DNA of 21,344 nucleotides, taken from contig JALVOR010000013.1 of assembly GCA_027026295.1 (NCBI GenBank), positions 1-21,344 on the forward strand, given 5' to 3'. Made by a program: the position numbers and the translations under genes. How positions within the stretch are numbered: position 1 is the first letter of the stretch; every line of letters begins with the position of its first letter. Positions 17,808 through 21,344 of this stretch are shown here, one piece after another. The DNA comes from Anaerolineales bacterium. GTDB lineage: Bacteria; Chloroflexota; Anaerolineae; Anaerolineales; DRMV01. Under the pieces are notes generated by a model that was not told the DNA's origin, ran no database searches, and was given only the letters and a program-made list of their open reading frames with translations.

Positions 17808-18314
17808 GTGGCGCACTCCAATCCTTTCCGGCTCAACGTCGGCTTTATTGCTCACGAGCAAGTCGGCTACAGCCGGGATTTTATTTTTGACCACCCATCG
17901 CTGCACCTTGAAGACCTGGAACTGCACAATCTTCATGGCAGCGTGGTCGTTACCCGCACCATGCAGGGGTTGTTAGTGCAAGCCTCGCTGGAAGCCGACA
18001 CGCCCGCCGAATGCGTGCGCTGTCTGGAGCCTTTCGAGCAACACCTGAAAACCGAGTTTACCGAATTATACGCTTTCTCGCGAAAAAATGTGGGGGAATC
18101 TGGTCTGCTCTACCCGGAAAGCGGCTATATCGACCTCGCCCCCCTCATCCGAGAGTATCTGTTACTGGCTATTCCCATCAACCCCGTGTGCGATGCATCG
18201 TGCAAGGGGTTGTGCCCTGTTTGCGGCGCCAATCGCAACACCACCGACTGCGGCCACACCACCGAGAGCGTCGATCCCCGCCTGGAAATCCTGAAAACCC
18301 TTCTCGAGCGCTAA
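17808..18314 (+). CDS. yceD: YceD/DUF177-family protein
   Basis: The 168-residue protein of the YceD (DUF177) family has the usual cysteine pairs: C69 and C72 in ECVRCLEPF, then C128, C132, C136, C139 and C148 in the segment VCDASCKGLCPVCG...DCGH, which likely binds zinc. In most bacteria the gene sits directly before rpmF and is linked to 23S rRNA and ribosome assembly. Here rpmF is absent and a sigma factor follows 22 bases later. I chose GTG at 17808, which has GGGAG 9 bases upstream; an in-frame TTG at 17778 lies almost at the predicted transcription start and is less likely. Confidence 0.88.
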   Translation: MAHSNPFRLNVGFIAHEQVGYSRDFIFDHPSLHLEDLELHNLHGSVVVTRTMQGLLVQASLEADTPAECVRCLEPFEQHLKTEFTELYAFSRKNVGESGLLYPESGYIDLAPLIREYLLLAIPINPVCDASCKGLCPVCGANRNTTDCGHTTESVDPRLEILKTLLER

Positions 18315-18336
18315 ACCTTCAAGGAGGCCCTTACGC

Positions 18337-19452
18337 ATGTCGGCCATGCCCGAAACGCACGCTGCCCTCAATTCGCTCCTGGAGCAGGCAGAAGTTCGCG
18401 GCTACCTCACCACCGACGACCTGATAGCCTGCTGCCCTGAAGGCAACGCCCAATCGCTCAACCGGGTACTCTCTTACTTGCACAAACAAGGTATCGAAAT
18501 CCTTGACGAAGACAAGATACATCTCCCCCCCACGGAAGACGTGGACCCTGTCAGGCAATACCTGAAAGAAATGTCGCGCGTGCCTCTGCTGAGTGCCGAC
18601 GAGGAAATCGCCCTGGCCAAACGCATCGTCAAAGGGCGCACCGCCGAGCGCAAGTTGCAGCGCCAGCGGAAAAAACTTTCGCCCCAAAAGCGCACTGAAC
18701 TGGAAGCCATCATCGCCGACGCCCAGACCGCCCGAGAACATCTCATTCGCGCCAACACCCGCCTGGTCGTCAGCATCGCCAAACGCTACGTCGGGCGCGG
18801 TGTGCCTTTCGCCGACCTGATTCAGGAAGGCAATTTGGGTTTGATGAAAGCCGTGGACAAGTTCGACCATACCCGCGGCTTTCGTTTCTCCACCTACGCC
18901 ACATGGTGGATTCGGCAAACCATCAGCCGCGCGATCGCCGACCAGGGGCGCACCATCCGCGTGCCGGTGCACATGCTGGAACGCATCCGGCTGATGTACA
19001 AACAGCGCCAGCAACTGGAACAGCGCCTCGGCCGCCCGCCCACCATCGAAGAACTGGCACAAGCCCTCAAACTGCCGGTTAGCAAAGTACAGTGGATTTT
19101 GCAAGTCTCGTGGTATCCGCTTTCGCTGGAAAGCCCGGTGACCGACCACGAGGATGACGAAGCCGAACTCGGCTCATTCGTGGAAGACAAACGCTCCCCC
19201 GAACCGGCGCAGGTAACCTACCAGCGCATTCTGAACGAGCGCATCCGCTCGGTGCTGAACACCCTGCCGCCCCGGGAAGCCCAGGTCATCCGCCTGCGCT
19301 ATGGGTTGGACGGTAACCCGCCGCTGACACTGGAAGAAATCGCCGGTAAATTCGGTCTCACCCGCGAACGCATCCGTCAAATCGAAAACAAGGCCCTGCG
19401 CCACTTGCGGCACCCCAGCCGTACGCGACAGTTAAGGGATTATCTGGAATAG
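18337..19452 (+). CDS. rpoD: Primary-type RNA polymerase sigma factor (SigA/RpoD group)
   Basis: The 371 residues contain a region 1.1-like N-terminus (about 8-60), region 1.2 DPVRQYLKEMSRVPLL (70-85), and region 2 from LIRANTRLVVSIAKRYVGRG (136-155) through DLIQEGNLGLMKAVDKFD to FRFSTYATWWIRQTISRAI (183-200). Region 3 starts at GRTIRVPVHM, and region 4 is LPPREAQVIRLRYGL with the helix-turn-helix LTLEEIAGKFGLTRERIRQIE (330-350). These are primary or group 2 sigma features, with -10 and -35 contact residues intact. The ATG at 18337 follows AAGGAGG. It is downstream of yceD in one probable operon. Whether it is the only primary sigma of the cell cannot be told here. Confidence 0.93.
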   Translation: MSAMPETHAALNSLLEQAEVRGYLTTDDLIACCPEGNAQSLNRVLSYLHKQGIEILDEDKIHLPPTEDVDPVRQYLKEMSRVPLLSADEEIALAKRIVKGRTAERKLQRQRKKLSPQKRTELEAIIADAQTAREHLIRANTRLVVSIAKRYVGRGVPFADLIQEGNLGLMKAVDKFDHTRGFRFSTYATWWIRQTISRAIADQGRTIRVPVHMLERIRLMYKQRQQLEQRLGRPPTIEELAQALKLPVSKVQWILQVSWYPLSLESPVTDHEDDEAELGSFVEDKRSPEPAQVTYQRILNERIRSVLNTLPPREAQVIRLRYGLDGNPPLTLEEIAGKFGLTRERIRQIENKALRHLRHPSRTRQLRDYLE

Positions 19453-19902
19453 GTGAACGCCGACCGGGCATCCTTTGCATCTCCACGGCGCGGACGCCTC
19501 TCTCACATCTCTCAGCACCCCCCCCAACAACCCTACATAAAAAGCAACGATTCGCAACGTTTGGTGTTATGTCAGGATAGACTTGCGCCACGTTTGCAAG
19601 TCGCAAGAAGCGGCGCATTGCCCTGCTTCCACTTCTTTCATCAGGAACAACCCGTGACTGCCATCTATCACTCGCTGCCACGCACCCAACCACGACCTCG
19701 CCGACCCGCCGCGAAAAGGCATTCCCGCCCTGCCCGGGGGAAGAAACAGCACAAGACACACCGGCGGCGCTCAAACGCTCATAACCTTGCCATCTTTTGC
19801 AAATCGCGCCTCTACAACCCCAGGGGGCCGTAAGCCGCGCCCACTGCCCCCACATCTTGGCTCGACCCACACTACTTCCCAAATCATCTCAAGGAGGAAA
19901 AC
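19453..19902. other. 450-bp gap before the nitric oxide reductase
   Basis: No convincing gene is present: open frames on both strands have proline/arginine-rich, low-complexity composition and no ribosome binding sites. The gap holds one short inverted repeat (19580-19602) and ends with the reductase's AAGGAGG site (19891-19897). No clear FNR-type (TTGAT-N4-ATCAA) or other known NO-responsive operator, and no good promoter pair, was recognised. Confidence 0.5.
19580..19602. repeat. Short inverted repeat upstream of the NO reductase
   Basis: GACTTGC (19580-19586) and GCAAGTC (19596-19602) are perfect reverse complements with 9 bases between them. It could be an operator or a hairpin, but the position, 300 bases ahead of the gene, makes a role uncertain. 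Confidence 0.3.
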
Positions 19903-21344
19903 ATGCTTGACAAATTCATGAGCCGCAAAGGCCTTTACACGGCCTTTTGGATTGTCGCCATCATCATGGTGAGCGCACTGATTTACTACACCGCCAACCT
20001 GCAGCGGGAAGTTCCCCCCATCCCGCAACAGGTGGTTTCCGCTTCAGGTGATGTGCTTTACACCAAAGACGACGTCATCAAAGGCAAAGGCTACTTCCAG
20101 GAATTCGACCTGATGGACTGGGGCACCATGCTGGGCATGGGCGCTTACATGGGCCCTGACTTCACCACCGAGTTCCTGCACCACCGGGCAGAGTTCCTTT
20201 ACGATTACTATGCCAAGCAGATGTACAACAAGTCCGCGTCGGCGCTTACCGACATTGAGCGGGGCGCGGTCAAAGAACAGGTCAAGGAAGACTTCCGCCA
20301 GGAAACCGCGCTTTCGGAAGGCACCACCACCTACACCGACGCCTCGGCAGAAGCCTATCGGGAAAACGTCAAGCGCCTGACCGACATGCTGGTCAACGGC
20401 GACAAGGAACGGGCCTTCCCCGGCGGCGTGATCACCCCGCAGGAAGCCAAGGAAATCGCCGCTTTCGTGGACTGGTCGCAGTTGGTGGCTTCCACCTTGC
20501 GCCCCGGCGCCGACCGCACCTGGTCGAACAACTGGCCTCATGAGCCGCTCATCGACCAGAATATCGGCTGGTACAGCCACTTCGTCTCCCTGTGGGAGTT
20601 CCTGCTGCTGTGGACGCTGACCATCGTGGTTATTTACCTCGCCTACGAATACATTTTTGCCAAAAAGGACGAGGAAAAACTGGAACCCACCCTCAAGGTG
20701 ACTTCACTGTTCCCTTCGCAGAAGAAACTGCTGAAATACATCCCCATCGTTTCCGGTTTCTTCCTGCTGCAACTCATCATCGGCGGCTACCTGGCCCACC
20801 TCTACGCCGACCCCACCGCGAACTTCGTGGTGTCGCAGAAGTTGTTGCCTTTCAACGTCATCCGCTCGCTGCACACCCAGATCGCCATCCTGTGGGTTGC
20901 CATCGGCTGGCTGGTGGGCGGCTTGCTCATCGCGCCGTGGGTGGCTCAAAAGGACCACAAATATCCCTGGCTGGTGGACGTGCTCTGGGGCGCGCTGGTG
21001 GTCGTCGGCCTCGGCGCAGTGGCTGGCCTCTACTTGGGCGCCACCGGCCACCTGCGCGAGACCTGGTTCTGGTTCGGCAACGAAGGCCGCGAACTCATCA
21101 ACTTAGGCCGCTTCTGGGATATCGGCCTGGTGGTCGGCTTGGTGTTCTGGTTCCTGCTGATCGTTTCGCTCATCCGCAAGAGCGCCACCAACAACCCCCT
21201 GGTGGGCACCATCATCTGGTCGGCTTTCGCCATCGCCACCCTCTACATCGCCGGCATGATGCCGCTGACCAAGGTGATGCCCAACTTCACGGTGGACGAT
21301 TACTACCGCTGGTGGGTGATTCACCTCTGGGTGGAACTCACCTT
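19903..21344 (+). CDS. norZ: Quinol-dependent nitric oxide reductase, N-terminal 480 residues (3' end outside window)
   Basis: It reduces 2 NO to N2O with quinol electrons in the membrane and belongs to the heme-copper oxidase superfamily. An N-terminal membrane helix (about 10-32) precedes a large periplasmic domain (about 35-220) with qNOR landmarks GMGAYMGPDFTTEFLHHRAEFL and NNWPHEPLI. No CXXCH heme c motif is visible, as expected for a quinol-type single-subunit enzyme. Membrane helices follow from about 228, with H324 in RSLHTQIAILW, GRFWDIGLVVGLVFW, and at the very edge RWWVIHLWVE, giving H474 and E478 at the positions of a non-heme iron (FeB) ligand and a conserved glutamate. The reading frame is open to the window end. 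The ATG at 19903 has AAGGAGG 5 bases upstream. Likely role: NO detoxification or partial denitrification. Confidence 0.93.
   Translation, partial: MLDKFMSRKGLYTAFWIVAIIMVSALIYYTANLQREVPPIPQQVVSASGDVLYTKDDVIKGKGYFQEFDLMDWGTMLGMGAYMGPDFTTEFLHHRAEFLYDYYAKQMYNKSASALTDIERGAVKEQVKEDFRQETALSEGTTTYTDASAEAYRENVKRLTDMLVNGDKERAFPGGVITPQEAKEIAAFVDWSQLVASTLRPGADRTWSNNWPHEPLIDQNIGWYSHFVSLWEFLLLWTLTIVVIYLAYEYIFAKKDEEKLEPTLKVTSLFPSQKKLLKYIPIVSGFFLLQLIIGGYLAHLYADPTANFVVSQKLLPFNVIRSLHTQIAILWVAIGWLVGGLLIAPWVAQKDHKYPWLVDVLWGALVVVGLGAVAGLYLGATGHLRETWFWFGNEGRELINLGRFWDIGLVVGLVFWFLLIVSLIRKSATNNPLVGTIIWSAFAIATLYIAGMMPLTKVMPNFTVDDYYRWWVIHLWVELT

Noticed and set aside
19453..19833. 126-codon frame after the sigma gene, and a 174-codon frame on the other strand
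   Set aside because: Composition is Pro/Arg/His-rich or Gly/Arg-rich, no ribosome binding site is present, and neither resembles a known protein. Treated as intergenic.

Overview
The window is a GC-rich bacterial chromosome segment with clear Shine-Dalgarno sites (AAGGAGG-type) before most genes. The gene set points to a Chloroflexota bacterium of the Anaerolineae/Ardenticatenia kind. It includes a GAF histidine kinase with a NarL-type kinase core, a zinc-finger-less DnaJ next to an HtrA protease, an archaeo-eukaryotic release-factor-like protein, a long HPF, an AcnA-type aconitase, a quinol-type nitric oxide reductase and a LytR_C protein. That placement is inferred from gene content and was not checked by any search. 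All genes look chromosomal housekeeping or stress genes; no phage, CRISPR or plasmid genes are visible.

Layout. 1-2617: the 3' end of a LytR_C-domain gene, then recD2. 2618-4252: a repeat-rich tract surrounding upp (uracil phosphoribosyltransferase), with degenerate CACAGA arrays, nested palindromes and the first copy of a 178-bp mobile element. 4253-8240: aconitase (minus strand) and a family III CoA-transferase/alpha-methylacyl-CoA racemase (plus strand), diverging from a promoter region whose -10 elements overlap. 8407-10090: amrB (MEMO family) and an Apt-like phosphoribosyltransferase, separated by the second 178-bp element. 10182-13594 (minus strand): dnaJ-like, htrA and a release-factor-like gene in transcription order, with the long ribosome hibernation factor hpf (13797-14345) diverging from the dnaJ promoter. 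The third 178-bp element follows hpf. Then come tRNA-Val(CAC) with a near-ideal promoter and a terminator, a membrane histidine kinase, an alpha/beta hydrolase, rdgB (minus strand, convergent), yceD and a primary-type sigma factor. A 450-bp gap precedes the 5' two thirds or so of a quinol-dependent nitric oxide reductase, cut by the window end.

How the parts may work together. The 10.2-14.3 kb block is a protein-quality and ribosome-protection neighbourhood: chaperone, protease, HPF, and an eRF1-like protein that has lost the GGQ glutamine. The last fits a Balon-like ribosome hibernation factor better than a termination factor, and I regard it as the most interesting lead. The second lead is the 178-bp element. 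Three copies of identical length are flanked by 3-bp TTA/TAA direct repeats, and two of them sit exactly on the TAA stop codon of the preceding gene, so the stop codon itself is the duplicated target. A third theme is two divergent gene pairs (acnA/racemase and rdgB/yceD) whose opposing -10 elements overlap on the same few base pairs.
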